Source: Fragum whitleyi (taxonomy: Eukaryota > Mollusca > Bivalvia > Cardiida > Cardiidae). Taken from it: a stretch of DNA of 64,000 nucleotides. Of this stretch, positions 34,370 to 45,978 are shown one piece after another. The notes beneath the pieces were generated by a model. It made no database searches, was not told the origin of the DNA, and saw only the letters and a program-made list of their open reading frames with translations. The stretch covers positions 48,088,517-48,152,516 of the forward strand of contig OX411543.1 in NCBI GenBank assembly GCA_948146395.1, read 5' to 3'. Position 1 is the stretch's first letter; the number at the start of each line of letters is the position of its first letter. A program made the translations under genes and the position numbers.

Positions 34370-36345
34370 CAAGTAACACTATGAGTGATGGGAAAGAAGC
34401 TTATGACGATGATGCATAAGTTTCGTGTCACGTGTAACTATGCCGAACTTTTTGTGATCAATAGGCACTCTTATAAAGTAACAATGGGCTCTTCGAAATT
34501 CTCGAATCAATATTTGGTGGAATCAGAAAAATGTCCAGTGGGGAAGAATTTTCAAAAATGTACGAGCCTTAAGAATTCTGACAGAAGAACTTCTTCGTTC
34601 AATTTTTGAAGCAGGCATAACTGAAACAACAACAGTTCAACATATGCTCAGTGATGTCCCTTCTAAAAGCAAATCATCGCAGTTATGGACAGACATTCTT
34701 GTTAAGGGATTCGTGATTACGATGATTTTTGTTCTATCAGAGCGAGAAGACGATTGGTGGTTGAATCTTTTCACTGTCAAAGAATGATCCATACTTCTTT
34801 GTCGCTGGACTCGTTGTCCACTATAAATTGTACTTTCTTGGAGAAGTGAAGCGCCTTCTTCAGAAGTTCTCAAACAATTCATGAAAAAGGAACTTGCTAT
34901 GCTTCATTGTCCGGGTATTTTTGGTGGAGTAAGGATAGATATATTCAAATAAACAACGCTTATGTGCTATGGCCATTGTAAACCGAGTATCTTAGGAATC
35001 ACAATAAAAGCAGAGGCATAAAAAATAAGGACCCTAAGATTGCATATATCTAGCCAATTAGAACAGCATATTAACGATTCCATCGACGATGAAAATGAAG
35101 ATGATCTCTCCAAATATAAGGAAGAAATGAAGAGCAGAATAATAGCAGACAAGAAAGATAGGAATTGGTAAAGAAAAGGGAATAAGAAAGCATCCATTCG
35201 ATCCAACCAGATGATCATCCTAGTGAACTTGTCAATGTAGTAACAGGTCAGATTTCGCCGAAAAATGTGAACGTTGGTAGTGATCTGGAAATAAGCAAGA
35301 AACAGATGAACGACTTTGAAAGGAATATGCCAAAGTAATTTTATACATCATTAGAGCGGTTGGTCAAAACACAAGCTAAGGCTAATACAGTTGCTATAAT
35401 AGGAGGAGAAAAGTCATTTGATAGAGAACTAAAATATAGCAAGGAAATAGGTATACAAGCTAGTGGACGTGAAATAGTTTTTGGACGATGCCTTGTCGTA
35501 TTAAATAGCTCAAATACCAACTTCGATGTTTAAAGCATCTGAAGAAGGATAAGGTACAATTTAAGCAAAGTATGAATAAAGCTCTGCATGTCAAGCATCT
35601 GAGCAAACAGAAAGCGTTATAATCGATGGATCTGCAATTCTTTCACGGTTCGATGGCCATAACAGAGAACAGTTCAAGACTTTCTTTAACAATTCCGTAA
35701 ACAAATTTGAAAGAAAACTGAAGGACATTAATGAATATCTCGTTTTTGATCGATATCGTGACTTCAGTATTAAGTGATCAACGAGAGGTGATCGTGAAAA
35801 TTCTGTCAAAATTGCCAAGATATACCGGTTGTCAAATTCAATGAAACTACCAAAAGGAAGACGGCACGCTCAACATAACAGGTAATAAAAAAAAACTAAT
35901 TGCTCTCATTTTCGACGAGTTGTAATCAAATTGGAAATTCTCATAAACGACCGGTGAAATATTCATAAACTGATCATCACAGGAGAAGATGATACTTCCT
36001 GAATATTTCCCGAAATGATATGAAAACAAGCCATGTAGAAGCAGATAACATATTTGTTCAGCAGATGGTCTATATTTCTTAAGAAACTTCTGGCGGTGTT
36101 ACCATTATTTCTGATGACACTTACGTGTTTGCTCTCTCTCTTTCCATTATAAACAACAAAAAGTGCAGATTCCAGTTATAATAGAGTCGTCTGTACAAAA
36201 TAGGGCTATTGTGGATATAAATGCTTCAGAAAAAAGACACATAGTAACAATATATCAGACTTTCCAGCAGTTCATGCGTTATCTGGATGTAGCAACGACG
36301 CTACTTATCAAGGAATAGGCTAGGTAACCGCACTAAAAGTGTTGC
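34370..36345 (+). pseudogene. Decayed copy of a repetitive animal ORF with PIN-like motif
   Basis: Fragments in all three forward frames, read in order, resemble a large uncharacterised protein family that is repeated in mollusc, cnidarian and fish genomes (from memory; no name is assigned). Visible pieces are KKLMTMMHKFRVTCNYAE (~34,395), LSEREDDWWLNLFTVK (~34,735), EAPSSEVLKQFMKKELAML (~34,850), SDLEISKKQMNDFERNMPK (~35,280), YSKEIGIQASGREI (~35,435), RCLVVLNSSNTNFDV (~35,490), IDGSAIL (~35,625), YLVFDRYRDFSIK (~35,740), VTGEDDT-like (~35,980), HVEADNIFVQQMVY (~36,030) and SDDTYVF (~36,107). The acidic cluster SDDT-x-VF resembles the late acidic motif of PIN/FEN-type nuclease folds; here the usual third Asp appears as Tyr. 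More than ten stops and frameshifts show it is dead. It may be derived from a mobile element. Confidence 0.6.
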
Positions 36346-36639
36346 AGTCTCTATTTTTATTTCAATATTCTGTTCACTTTTTAATGATTTTTAATCGAAC
36401 AAAAAAAAAAGAAAATACCTTTAGTTCCGAATATAAATGCTCCATGGCGGGTATCTTGGACACCATCTCGTTTCTATAGAGTTGTCAATATGCCAGAGTG
36501 GCATCAGCCGGTTTCGTTATCTACAACACCTCTTTTATTATAATATGAAAATAATATTCCCTCGACCTCTTCTCTTTAACCTCATTTTTATCTCACTTTA
36601 AAACTCAAATTCAAACGCGTCTTATATATTAAGAAGAAA
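36346..36639. other. Intergenic, no gene seen
   Basis: It contains a poly(A) run near 36,400. Nothing else is recognised. Confidence 0.5.
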
Positions 36640-37525
36640 ATCATCATGACCAAGTGTCAAGACGTTTGGGCCAAAAATGTGGTCTCTAGAGTGTTCAAGG
36701 ATTCGATCCCAGACGGCGGCACTCATTCTTTCCGACTATTTGTCTCCTACCAATGGTTCGATAATCATAGATCTATTTTGGATAGCAGCTTGAGGCTAAG
36801 AAAGGATGTAATGGTAGTACTGGTGTAAGAAATACCCGCGATCCATTGTTAGTTGCTCCAGTCGCGATATAACTGCAAGATTGTTGAAAGCGGTGTAAAA
36901 CTCAATTCAAACAAACTAATCAATACTTTTGAGCCAAACGTGCTTTCTAGAGCCCATACAAGATTTTTTTTCTTTGATTTGAGTGCACACAACGGTTGTT
37001 TTTTTTTTTCCAAAGATTTGACCCCTTGTTCTCGTTTTTGACCACACTTTAATTATTTTCGAACATGACTGCGATTTGATGGAAGGAAAGTTTCTGACAA
37101 GGTTTTAAGATATTTGAGCAAAACTTGTGACCTCTAGAATGCACTCAAGCTATTTTCTTAGATTTTACCCATTTATCTCAATTCTATCCCAATTGACCCA
37201 AATTCAAGATGTTCAAATCTTGATTTTGACAAACATTCTGACAAAGCATCGAGATATTTGAGTAAAAAAATGTGGCATCTAGAGTGCTCACAAGGTTTTC
37301 GAAGATTTGACCTCAATTGTGAGGCCACTTAAACCATTTTCAAACTTGAACGAGAATTGCTGTAGACTAATATTCTGATCAAGTTTCAAGATATTTGAGC
37401 CAAAAGGTGGTCTCTAGAGTGCACAATAGATGTTGACAAACGACTAACGTCGCACTACGGGCGCCAGATACAGCTTAATCTAAAAGCTTACCCGGAGCAC
37501 TATGTTCTCAGGTGAGCTAAAAACG
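36640..37525. repeat. Tandem-module repeat R1, second array, with SINE
   Basis: The first module ('gaccaagtgtcaagacgtttgggccaaaaatgtggtctctagagtg') is cut by a SINE at ~36,690 and resumes near 36,930. Four or so further modules follow to 37,430. The tail 'gacaaacgactaacgtcgc...gagcactatgttctcaggtgagcta' corresponds to the end of the 7,724-9,229 array. Confidence 0.75.
36692..36925 (+). mobile_element. SINE family A, 5'-truncated
   Basis: It starts in the B-box region (GATTCGATCCCAGACGGCGG), with the body 'actcattctttccgactatttgtctc' and 'gatagcagcttgaggctaagaaaggatg'. The tail is TTGTTGAAAGCGGTGTAAAA then TCAAACAAAC. The tRNA head is missing. Confidence 0.8.
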
Positions 37526-37790
37526 CAATGCCTTAGTTCATTATGAATATGTTCTATAATCGTCTTCCCCACAAACGCTTGGTCTGATAATTGCAGTTTT
37601 TGTTTTATCTAAAGAAAAGAATTACTCATAAATTCTACAAAATCTATAGAATTCATGTGTCACGCCGTTTGTAAAATGCACAGTTGTCTAGCAGAGACAA
37701 GCCTTTAAAAATAGACAGTACCTTAGTGGGTATCAATCACTCTGTAGCTTTCACAACATATTACTTGATTTCTATCGCCTTATAATACTT

Positions 37791-38172
37791 ACAGTATATA
37801 CCATCGTGAAATTGATAGCCTGGGCGATTTTGGAATGAAATTGATTGAGTGTTTTGAGCGAATTTTTTTATTGAAATTAAAGGGCGATAATGCTTTATCG
37901 CTAACTTCAACTTGTTGAAATAAACGATTTAAAAGGACTGATTTTTTCCAATCTTTGTGTCTTCGCGTATCAATCAGAAGCCTACAATCCACAAATGCCA
38001 AAAGAAGTCGTAGATTAATCTGTTCGATTTCGAATTGTTTTGACAATTTTGGAGCGTTTTGTGGTGATTTGAGTGAGTTTTTGGAATAAATAACCGGAGT
38101 GCAGACTGGGCGATCCAGAATGGTTTTGATCGAGATTGACGTCAATTTCACGATGTTACTTACATTGTACTG
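37791..38172 (-). repeat. MITE family 1 copy (reverse orientation)
   Basis: Left TIR TACAGTATATACCATCGTGA, right end TTACTTACATTGTACTGTA-like. In between are 'gattttggaatgaaattgattgag' and 'aatggttttgatcgagattga'. The 120-codon minus-strand frame here is generated by the repeat and is not a gene. Confidence 0.8.
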
Positions 38173-38363
38173 TAATATAACATAACCTTCTTTATTTGGA
38201 CATTAAGCACACATGCTCATAGTCACAACATAATGAAACAAAAATGTGCGAAATCGAAATGACAAAATGAGACCAAGTCTAAGTCATTTTATACATGTTT
38301 GAAGAACGTTATAAAGCCCTATTTTTACAAATGTATGATAATATTGGGATGATCAAATAAATT

Positions 38364-38624
38364 GTGACCCGTCGCGCGAAAAGGGACTATCTGGGTAGTG
38401 CTCGGAGTATCGATCCTAGTCAGACTGCGCGGACTGCGCAGACTGACTAAGGTCGAAACTCTTCGCATCTTGATAATTTTATGAAACTAGAAGATTAATA
38501 TACCCTCCCGTGAAAGATGTTTGAAATGCGACTTCTGATTGACCTTTACAAGAACCAGTCTCTTTTTCATATATTTATTTAACGAAGTTCCCAGACGGTT
38601 GTCCTTTTCACGTGACGCGTCAAA
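38364..38624. repeat. MITE family 2, copy 4
   Basis: GTGACCCGTCGCGCGAAAAG at the left, CTTTTCACGTGACGCGTCA-like (with one T changed) at the right. The hairpin TAGTCAGACTGCGCG / CGCAGACTGACTA is intact. Confidence 0.85.
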
Positions 38625-38639
38625 TATATGAATAATGGT

Positions 38640-38890
38640 GCACGTTAAAAACTTAAATCAAACTCTTGAAAACTCATCAAATTTATCTATATATGCAGGA
38701 GGAGTTCTGATGAGACATTTGATTGAACAGCGCTGTTGGTGGCGCTTCGTATTGTCAATCTAGAGGTTACGGGTTTGATCCAAATTCAAACATCAAAACT
38801 CACCAAAATTGGTCAATAAATGTAGGAGGAGTTGTGATAACTGATGTGGTATCTAGGAGGGGACGAACAATGAAGATGATACAAATACAT
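38640..38890 (+). repeat. R4-like module pair with SINE-head fragment
   Basis: Two modules of 'aaactcatcaaatttatctatatatgcaggaggagttctgat' and 'aaactcaccaaaattggtcaataaatgtaggaggagttgtgat' flank a ~60-base tRNA-like fragment (GTTGGTGGCGCTTCG, GTCAATCTAGAGGTTACGGG, GTTTGATCC). It is consistent with a short SINE family A head inserted in an R4-type repeat (see 53,740). Confidence 0.45.
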
Positions 38891-38984
38891 GTTTACTCAA
38901 CGCTTAGTGACGTATGCTCCTTTACATTCAACCATTGATTGAAAAGGATTGTTATGGCACGTGGACAGTTTCGTGATCCAACAT

Positions 38985-39390
38985 ACAGTAATCAACATCC
39001 TGAAATTGACGAAGTGAATGATGTCCGGAATGATTTTGAAATGAAATTGAATGAGTGGTAGGAGGAAGTCTTGAATGAAATTAAAGGGACGTGATCTAAT
39101 ATCGCATAGTTTGTTCAGGATGGACAGAATTAGCGATACCTATTACTTCCCTTTAATAAAATATGCATACAAGTTTTATAAACAGCTTCCTTATTCTGTA
39201 TAAACCAATCAGACGCGTATAATGTCAATTATGTCAGTGTAGGCGCGATTTTTTCTAGCTATATTGAATGCAGTTGTTTTTTTTTTCTTTTTTAGTGATT
39301 TGGAGCGTTTTTTTTTTTTTTTAGGTTTGAGTGACTGTTTGGGATATATGAATGGAGCTCTGATTGATGCTGGTGTAGCAGTCTGGTTTA
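38985..39390 (-). repeat. MITE family 1 copy (reverse, right end lost)
   Basis: Left TIR TACAGTAATCAACATCCTGA. The centre ATCGCATAGTTTGTTCAGGA pairs with its partner. A poly(T) tract lies at 39,277-39,325. The right TIR is missing. Confidence 0.7.
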
Positions 39391-39522
39391 AGCAGGATAA
39401 AATCAGGAAGTTGTATTATATTCCCTTTGGTCGAGCTTAGTCTGTTTTGATTAGGAAATTTTTGCGACTATCGCTACTAGATATCTACCCGACCACAGAT
39501 CTTCCCTTTTCATCCCGACATA

Positions 39523-39945
39523 CAGTTAACAACATCGTGAAATTGACAAGGTAAATGAATTTGGAATGATTAAGGAATGAAATTGAATGAGTGTGTTGAG
39601 CGAGTTTTGAGTGAAATTAATTGGAAGTAATCCTATATCGCAAGTTTTGTTCAGGATGAACACAATTGGCGAAATTGATTACCTCCCTGTAATAAAAATG
39701 CACACAGCTTCATTTTTCTTCAAGAACATAATAGAAGCTTACAATTTGAGTTATGTTAGTGAAATCGGGTTTTTTCTCTATCAAAATTTATTTCTAATGA
39801 CGTTCTTGATTCTATATTTTTCAATGGGTTTGACCATTTTTGAATGGTTTGAGTGAATGTATGGAATGAATGAATGGAGCGCTTAGTGAGCGATTAAGAA
39901 TGGTTTTGATTGAGGTGATTCACAATGTTAGTAACTGTATACGCA
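39523..39945 (-). repeat. MITE family 1 copy (reverse orientation)
   Basis: TACAGTTAACAACATCGTGA at the left and 'cacaatgttagtaactgta' at the right. Both ends are flanked by TA, the Tc1/mariner-type target. Confidence 0.85.
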
Positions 39946-40114
39946 AGTTCTACACTATCGTCTCCCGAACAACTTGATGTAGACCTACACGGTCGCTACC
40001 AGAGGTGCATTTCGTAGAATTTTAAGATTTCTAAGATTTCTTAAGATTTTCAATCGGAATTTCTCGCACCGCCGTAAAATCTTTACTTAATCTCGCGAGA
40101 TATTTCGATTAGAA

Positions 40115-40520
40115 ATCGTAAGATTCTCGGAATAGGCCCTCGGGAATACATGTAATACGGACTCTGTCATGAAAGCGCGTTATTTCGCACTTGGGTTTTA
40201 TATGACGTCACAAACACAACTGAGGATGACGCTGCGAAAAGCAAAATCAACGTAAGGTAAAATTTGGGCATATTATTATTTGAAAACAAAACGCAGTGTT
40301 TTACTGCGTTTTGCTTTCAAATCATACTATGCCAAAATGATCTCCCCAGACGATCTGAAAGAATTACAGGAATTTGCTTTTCTTCAAGCGTATTAACCAA
40401 AGTACTACCCGGAGCCGAATTGCCTAAAAATTGACCAAAATTGCTACACTTACGTCCGAGGTACTTTCCAGTGTACGGAAAAGTCCGAGCGATGTTCCAA
40501 ATGCCACTTCATTGGATCGG
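40115..40520 (+). repeat. Dispersed repeat B, copy 2
   Basis: It matches 3,926-4,345, including TATGACGTCACAAAC, the AAAACGCAGTG/TTTTACTGCGTTTT hairpin and 'cttacgtccgaggta'. Confidence 0.75.
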
Positions 40521-40539
40521 GGGTGAGAATGTACTCGTA

Positions 40540-41885
40540 CAGGTCGTGCAAAATTGTGAAATTGGTCTTGACCTCGTTTCTTTGAACGCCGACTGGTCGG
40601 TAGATTTTATCTCGTAGATAAAGCTTACCGAATCAATGCCGATCTTCAAAAAATCCAATTAATCGAACAGTCATCGACTAGTGGACGATTTGTAAAGAAT
40701 TTTATTACAGATTTTGAACACCAAAAGTTTTCTGCAACGCATCGGCGACGCATCGGAGCCCTTATTTGACAAAAGAGTAAGAAAATATATTAATTATCTA
40801 TTTATTTCAATTTACGAGGGTGAATAAAAAATTACGTAGACTAGCGTTGCAGAAATTTTGATTTTGCTGACTTTGAAAAGAAAACAACATTGTTATTAAA
40901 TTGCGGCATTTTTCTTTTTGTCGTGTAAATTTGGATGAAATCCAACAAGGTGGTCACCTGTAGCAACCATTCTAAAATATTTAGTCATTTGGTACCGGCG
41001 CACGGCAACGCCGTCAATATGACGCTAAGGTATTGATAAATTCCGTCGAAAGTCAGCACTTTTCAAAATACTCAACTCAACAATAAACACAATTTCTGGA
41101 TCGCCTATCCATGGGTTAAGTACTATTTTCATATCCATCTAATCCCAAATGATGAACTTAAATGTGTATTGTGGCTTTAAGATATTGAACTGATGTTGAT
41201 TTGTGACAATTACAGATCAAATGTCGATGAGACGTTTTCCATTCTCCGAGTGTCATCCTGCAGAAACGCTCTCAATTCTAAAACAAACCTTTTAAACCAT
41301 TTTTAAAGAAGGTATTTGCTTACATTTGAAGACATTTTAGCATGTTTTATCATTTTAACCTCTCGATTAGGTTTTTCCACAGGTCCAGTAGAACTGTATT
41401 ATTGTCCGGTTGTCTATGGCTGCGCCGGTGCCATCATTTCGAAGTTCAAAAATTGACGCACGCCCGTAGCTAACTGAGTTTGAATTCGGAAATACCCAAT
41501 GGATTATGCATAGATTTTGAATATCCTTACACATAACTCCAACACGTAAATAGGCGAAGTTTGCTAGTGTTCGGTCCTAATTGAGGGGAAAATTACGAGC
41601 CGTAACACTAGGAAGCAACGTTACAAAATGGGTTGCACCGGTGGCGCCGACCCAGGTATATCGAATGTTGGATTTTTTACGTCATAGTCATTGAAATCTC
41701 TTGTAAATAAAGTATTATGTAAACATTAAATGGTTTGAGACGTGTACAAAATTTCATTTATTTTCGTCGGGAAATTCCAAAGTTATAGTAAAAGTCCACG
41801 TATTTTTTTATCCACCCTCGTATTTGTTTTTTATTGTCATTATTGTTTAATTAGTTCGATTGTGTGTATACGACACTCCTAAATA
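40540..41885. other. Intergenic, no gene seen
   Basis: No recognisable gene or repeat. Confidence 0.5.
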
Positions 41886-41889
41886 AAGC

Positions 41890-42140
41890 GCGTTTGTTTG
41901 TTTGAATGAGCTTTACGCCGCTTTCAACAATCTTTCAGTTATATAGGCGCGACAGGAGCATGTTACAATTGATTCCTGGTATTTCACCCACTAGTAGTTC
42001 CATATCCTTTCCTTGCTTCAAGCTGCTATCCCACATGGATCTACGATTATCGTACGTCAGAAAGAATAAGTGCTTCCGTCGGGGATCGAACCCGGGACCT
42101 CTTGATTGATAGTCCGTCGCGCCACCAATTGCGCGGCTTA
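41890..42140 (-). mobile_element. SINE family A, full length
   Basis: Read on the minus strand, it has a tRNA-like head (GCCGCGCAATTGGTGGCGCG..., B-box GGGTTCGATCCCCGACGG), the body with 'gatccatgtgggatagcag', and the tail TGTTGAAAGCGGCGTAAAG then CATTCAAACAAAC. Confidence 0.9.
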
Positions 42141-42499
42141 AAGTAAATAGCGAACGCTGGATAAACCAAGGGAAAATACTCATACAACTAACATCAGTAT
42201 ATGTTACAATTGGTTGTCGTCCCTTACTCAATAGTGTGACTGTCTAGTGTCTACGCCATTGACATGCTGAAACAGGACTGCTTTAGCAGGAGGTTTAGAC
42301 TAATATTGGGCTGCATATATATGAAGACTGGTCTTATTCTTTACCAAATGATTATTCTCTTAAAGCAGAATATCCTTCAAATAGCAAATTCTTGTCGAAT
42401 GTTAAATAAACTAAATAATATCTCATTCCATTCTTGCAACTCTCAAGAGTAGGAAAACACAAAGCAATTTAAGAAAATTCAAAACTTGCTATACAATGG
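42141..42499. other. Intergenic, no gene seen
   Basis: No recognisable gene or repeat. Confidence 0.5.
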
Positions 42500-43410
42500 C
42501 TTTCTGCACTCAGCGAATATAAGCGTTGATGATGCTCAGTGGAGGTACCACAATTCCCGATGTTGCCCGTGCCTTAGATTGCATCAGAAACACTATCAAT
42601 GATCTGCATGCAAGGTTCCGGCGAACAAGCACAGTTTCAGATCGGCCTCAAAGTGGCAGGCCTCGGTTCACTGATGTAAGATTAGACCATCATTTTGAAT
42701 TAACGCAGGCTAGACACCGGTTCCAAACGGCTACTGCTACGGTGTAAGCAGGGACACAGTTCTAAGATGAACTCGTCACCTTCGTAGGCCGATACGAGCC
42801 AGACGACCTTACGTTTGAAACACAGAAGCAACGTCATCGCGCTGCTGGAATGCACAGCAAAGCATCCTTTGGCGAGGGCGCCGATGTAATCAATCTCTCT
42901 TTTCCGGCGAGATTAAGTTCAACCTCAGTTACCATGACGGTAGCCTGGCTCCCAGGCTGTCAGTTAGTGTTAAATAAGGTACAACAATCATGTTTAACTA
43001 TTTCAAATTACCTCCCATATTCTCAGAAACTGACACCACGACAATCTCAATGCTACGGAGTACATTAATCAGGTGTTGAGACCTGTAGCTATTCCATTCA
43101 TCCGCAAGCACGTTCCTGTCACATTTATGCCCGACATGCTCGTCCGCATACGGCTCGCATCACGCAACAATATTTGAATATAATGGCGTTGAAATATTGC
43201 CGTGGCAGGTCGTTTTGCCTGACCTTAACCCAATGGACCATGTTTTTGATTTGATTGGTCGAAGGTAAGGGACAGGCATAACGTTAATAATTTGCAGGAA
43301 CTGGAGCAGGCTATGCGGGTCGAATAGAACCGCATTCTTACGTTGGTCGCACAACGTTACGTCAACTTATTGAGACGTCGTATTGTACAGTTGATATGTC
43401 AACTTGGAGG
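42500..43410 (+). pseudogene. Tc1/mariner transposase pseudogene
   Basis: The N-terminal helix-turn-helix is readable from 42,526: GTTIPDVARALDCIRNTIND, RPQSGRPRFT and the end of the paired-type DNA-binding region. After a stop at 42,747 the remainder is scattered over three frames: PYV/RRLRR-type linker traces (~42,770), a VLRPVAIPFIRKH segment (~43,075), ARPHTARITQQYL (~43,130) and LPDLNPMDHVFDLIGR (~43,215). The last two are the second catalytic Asp region and the DDE/DDD C-terminal motif of Tc1-like transposases. The middle of the catalytic core is lost. Whether it drove the TA-flanked MITEs here is unknown. Confidence 0.8.
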
Positions 43411-43985
43411 ATATATCCGATATCAATGAAATTGTTTAAATCCTTCCTTTAAAGGGTGTAAAACTTCAATTCAGTTCGTTCGAAACCAGATTTACCGACA
43501 TTTCAAACTTGAAGTTTTCCAGCAAAAAAATTTATAGATTCTCCAACAGTAAAATTGTGAAAGGAAAAAAGGAAAATGACAGTGATCATTTGAATCCCTA
43601 TAAGTATTTATAATGACGGTAAGTAAAAGTATTGTATGTACTGTATCCGAATATTGTGTGAAAATGAATCTAGGAAATGCTAATTAACAAAGTAATTCTG
43701 GACATAATGTTTTATATATCGTTTGGAACATGTTTAAATCGTCTCGTACCACTAACGACATATTCTTACAGTTCCGTTTTTGCAGACAGTATGGACAAAG
43801 ATCAGCCTGCATTGATTTGCAGCCTGATCTTGGCACACACTGTCTGCAATCTAATTATCATTGGAAAAACTTAAACTAGACTGGTTGAAATGTGCCGATA
43901 ATTGACAATTTGGTTAAAACAGAATTTGGATTCAGCAACATTCGCCGTGTGTCTGTGAAAGAGTCTGACCTTGAAATATTGAGTT
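43411..43985. other. Intergenic; small hairpin
   Basis: A hairpin GATCAGCCTGCATTG / TTTGCAGCCTGATC lies at 43,800-43,832, inside a segment flanked by 'gcagacagta' and 'cactgtctgc'. It is probably another small foldback element. Confidence 0.45.
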
Positions 43986-43989
43986 TTAC

Positions 43990-44398
43990 AGTTAATACTA
44001 TTATGAAACTGACAAGGGGAGTGTTTTTCGAATGGTTTTGAATTAAAATTGAATGAGTATGATGAATGCATTTTGAATGATTTTCAAGGGAGGTAAGTCA
44101 TAATCGATAATTTTGTCAAATTGGACGAAATTGGCGTTAATTATTTACCTCCCTATAGTAAAATCTATGTTCTTGTCTGATATCGTTTCTTCACGGACAC
44201 AAAAGATGCTTAAAAATCAACACCCGCCAATGAAATCATGCAACTGTTTGATCTATTTGATTGAAATGTTGGTAATTTCGAACGATTCAGAGCGTCTTTA
44301 AGAACATCGGAATGTTTTGAGTCATATGGGTGAGTGTTTAAAAGCTGAACGAGTGGTTATGAATGGCGAGTGTCAATTTCACGATGCGATTGAATGTA
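43990..44398 (-). repeat. MITE family 1 copy (reverse orientation)
   Basis: TACAGTTAATACTATTATGA at the left, hairpin 'gataattttgtcaaattggacgaaattggcg', 'caagggaggtaag' and 'atttacctccct', and a right end 'tcacgatgcgattgaatgta'. Confidence 0.75.
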
Positions 44399-44505
44399 AG
44401 TGATGAGTAAGGAAGTGATGTACAAGACACCACAAATTTGATGCAAAAAAGTGATGCTTCATCAAACTTACTCAACAGAGAAGTCAAAAGAGAACGGAGA
44501 CAGTA

Positions 44506-44939
44506 CAGTTAGTTACATCGTGAAATTGACATTCAACTGAATCAAAAACATTCTAAAACGCTCACTCAGCGCTCCATTTATTCATTCCAAACACTCACTC
44601 AAACCATTCAAAAACACTCAAACCCATTGAAAAATATAGAATCAACAACGTCATTCAAAATGAATTTTGATAGAGAAAAATCCCGATTTCACTGACATAA
44701 TTCAAATTGTTAGCTTCTCATAGGTTCTTGAAGAAATAGGAAGCTGTATATAGAACTTGTATGCATATTTTATTAAAGGGAGGTAATCAATATCGCCAAT
44801 TTTGTTCATCCCGAACAAAATTTGCGATATAGGATTACCTCCCATTAATTTCACTCAAAACTCGCTCCACACACTCATTTAATTTCATTTCTAAATCATT
44901 CCAAAACCATTCACCTTTTCAATTTCACGATGTTGGTAA
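44506..44939 (+). repeat. MITE family 1, best copy (reference)
   Basis: TACAGTTAGTTACATCGTGA at the left and TTTCACGATGTTGGTAAC at the right form the TIRs (about 26 bp). The body is ~430 bp with the central hairpin GGGAGGTAATCAATATCG... / ...TATAGGATTACCTCCC (44,778-44,842). TIRs that begin CAGT after a TA target point to a Tc1/mariner origin (inference). About twelve copies or fragments occur in this window. Confidence 0.9.
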
Positions 44940-45135
44940 CATTATTCGTGACACAAAGTTTTCTGAAGGTCTGTTACAATACTTTTGTTGACTAGAATTC
45001 TTTCGAAAAGCCGTTGACCTGCTTTTGTAATCGCAGTCAGATGACTGCAAAGCCACTTCGTACGTAGATGATGAGATATCTGTTTGCTTGAATCATAGAT
45101 GGTCTCTATACGGATTAGGTAAGGGTTATTTATCA

Positions 45136-45250
45136 AGGGCGTAACTCCCATTACGTAATTTACGCAAGGACGTAAAAGAAATAATCCTCTCTTGAAAAAT
45201 ATCGTTGGTGAAAGATCATAACATAGAAACTAAAGCTTACTCATGTTATA
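45136..45250 (-). repeat. Foldback repeat family A, partial copy 4
   Basis: CAAGGGCGTAACTCCCATTA to the 'atcgttggtgaaagatcataac' arm, the reverse complement of the right half of copy 1. It is cut ~75 bases before the LTR. Confidence 0.7.
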
Positions 45251-45323
45251 TATAAATAAACCTAATGGTTTTTACCGTGTCTATTTTTAGAATTAGTCTG
45301 GGAATTTTCCAATCTCTTGACAC

Positions 45324-45781
45324 TGTTAGGTAATATATATGTAGAAGATTTCAGATCTTTCTAGAAAGGACTTTTAGAAAGTGATTCAGACTCTAGGGTC
45401 TTCTAATGTTCTATGCTATTCTAGATTGTTCTAAGGTATTATATAAAGGGATTCCTACAGCATTCTTGGTTCACTTGGTTTAGACTATTGGTTTCATTTA
45501 GTAGTACTGTTTTAAACTAAAAGGGGATTTCTTGTTATCTTAAAAGTGTGTTTTAAAGCGTGTTTAGTTTTAAATTTAGATATCATTGGATTTATTATTT
45601 GTGGACCAGGAACTTAATTCAGTTGGGTCTAAAATTAAAAAACTTTAGGATTTAACATTCAAGGTATTGTTATTTGTTTTTGTATTAATTTCATATTGTC
45701 AATAATTCTGGTATTATAAAATATTGTTAATTGTAAAGTTTGTTGCTGGCTTCTTTGTTCTTGTTACATTGGCACGTAACA
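45324..45781 (+). repeat. 5' LTR (458 bp)
   Basis: It starts TGTTAGG and ends CGTAACA, giving the 5-bp inverted ends TGTTA/TAACA expected of an LTR. It contains a TATA box TATATAAAG at 45,440-45,448. No second LTR exists to confirm the boundaries, so the start is inferred. Confidence 0.7.
45440..45448 (+). promoter_or_regulatory. LTR TATA box
   Basis: TATATAAAG lies about 340 bases before the LTR end. It is the likely Pol II promoter of the element. Confidence 0.6.
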
Positions 45782-45783
45782 AT

Positions 45784-45801
45784 TGGGGGTTCGTCTCGAA
45801 A
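45784..45801 (+). promoter_or_regulatory. Primer-binding site
   Basis: TGGGGGTTCGTCTCGAAA begins two bases after the LTR end. It starts with TGG, complementary to the CCA end of a tRNA. The first bases resemble the Pro-tRNA type site used by some retroviruses. The tRNA identity is an inference. Confidence 0.65.
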
Positions 45802-45978
45802 TACGAACATCAGACAAACAAACAAACAAAACAAATCAAACAAATTCTTTATCTAAATCTGCTGTTCAAAATTATTTAGAAATTAATTTCATATTTCAAT
45901 TTTAATAATTCTAGAGTGTACTTTCACTATTATTTATCGAAATCTAACTTTCTTATTTGAATACGGCAACAAGCTACC

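Noticed and set aside
37789..38151. 120-codon minus frame
   Set aside because: It is contained entirely in a MITE family 1 copy. The sequence derives from non-coding repeat.
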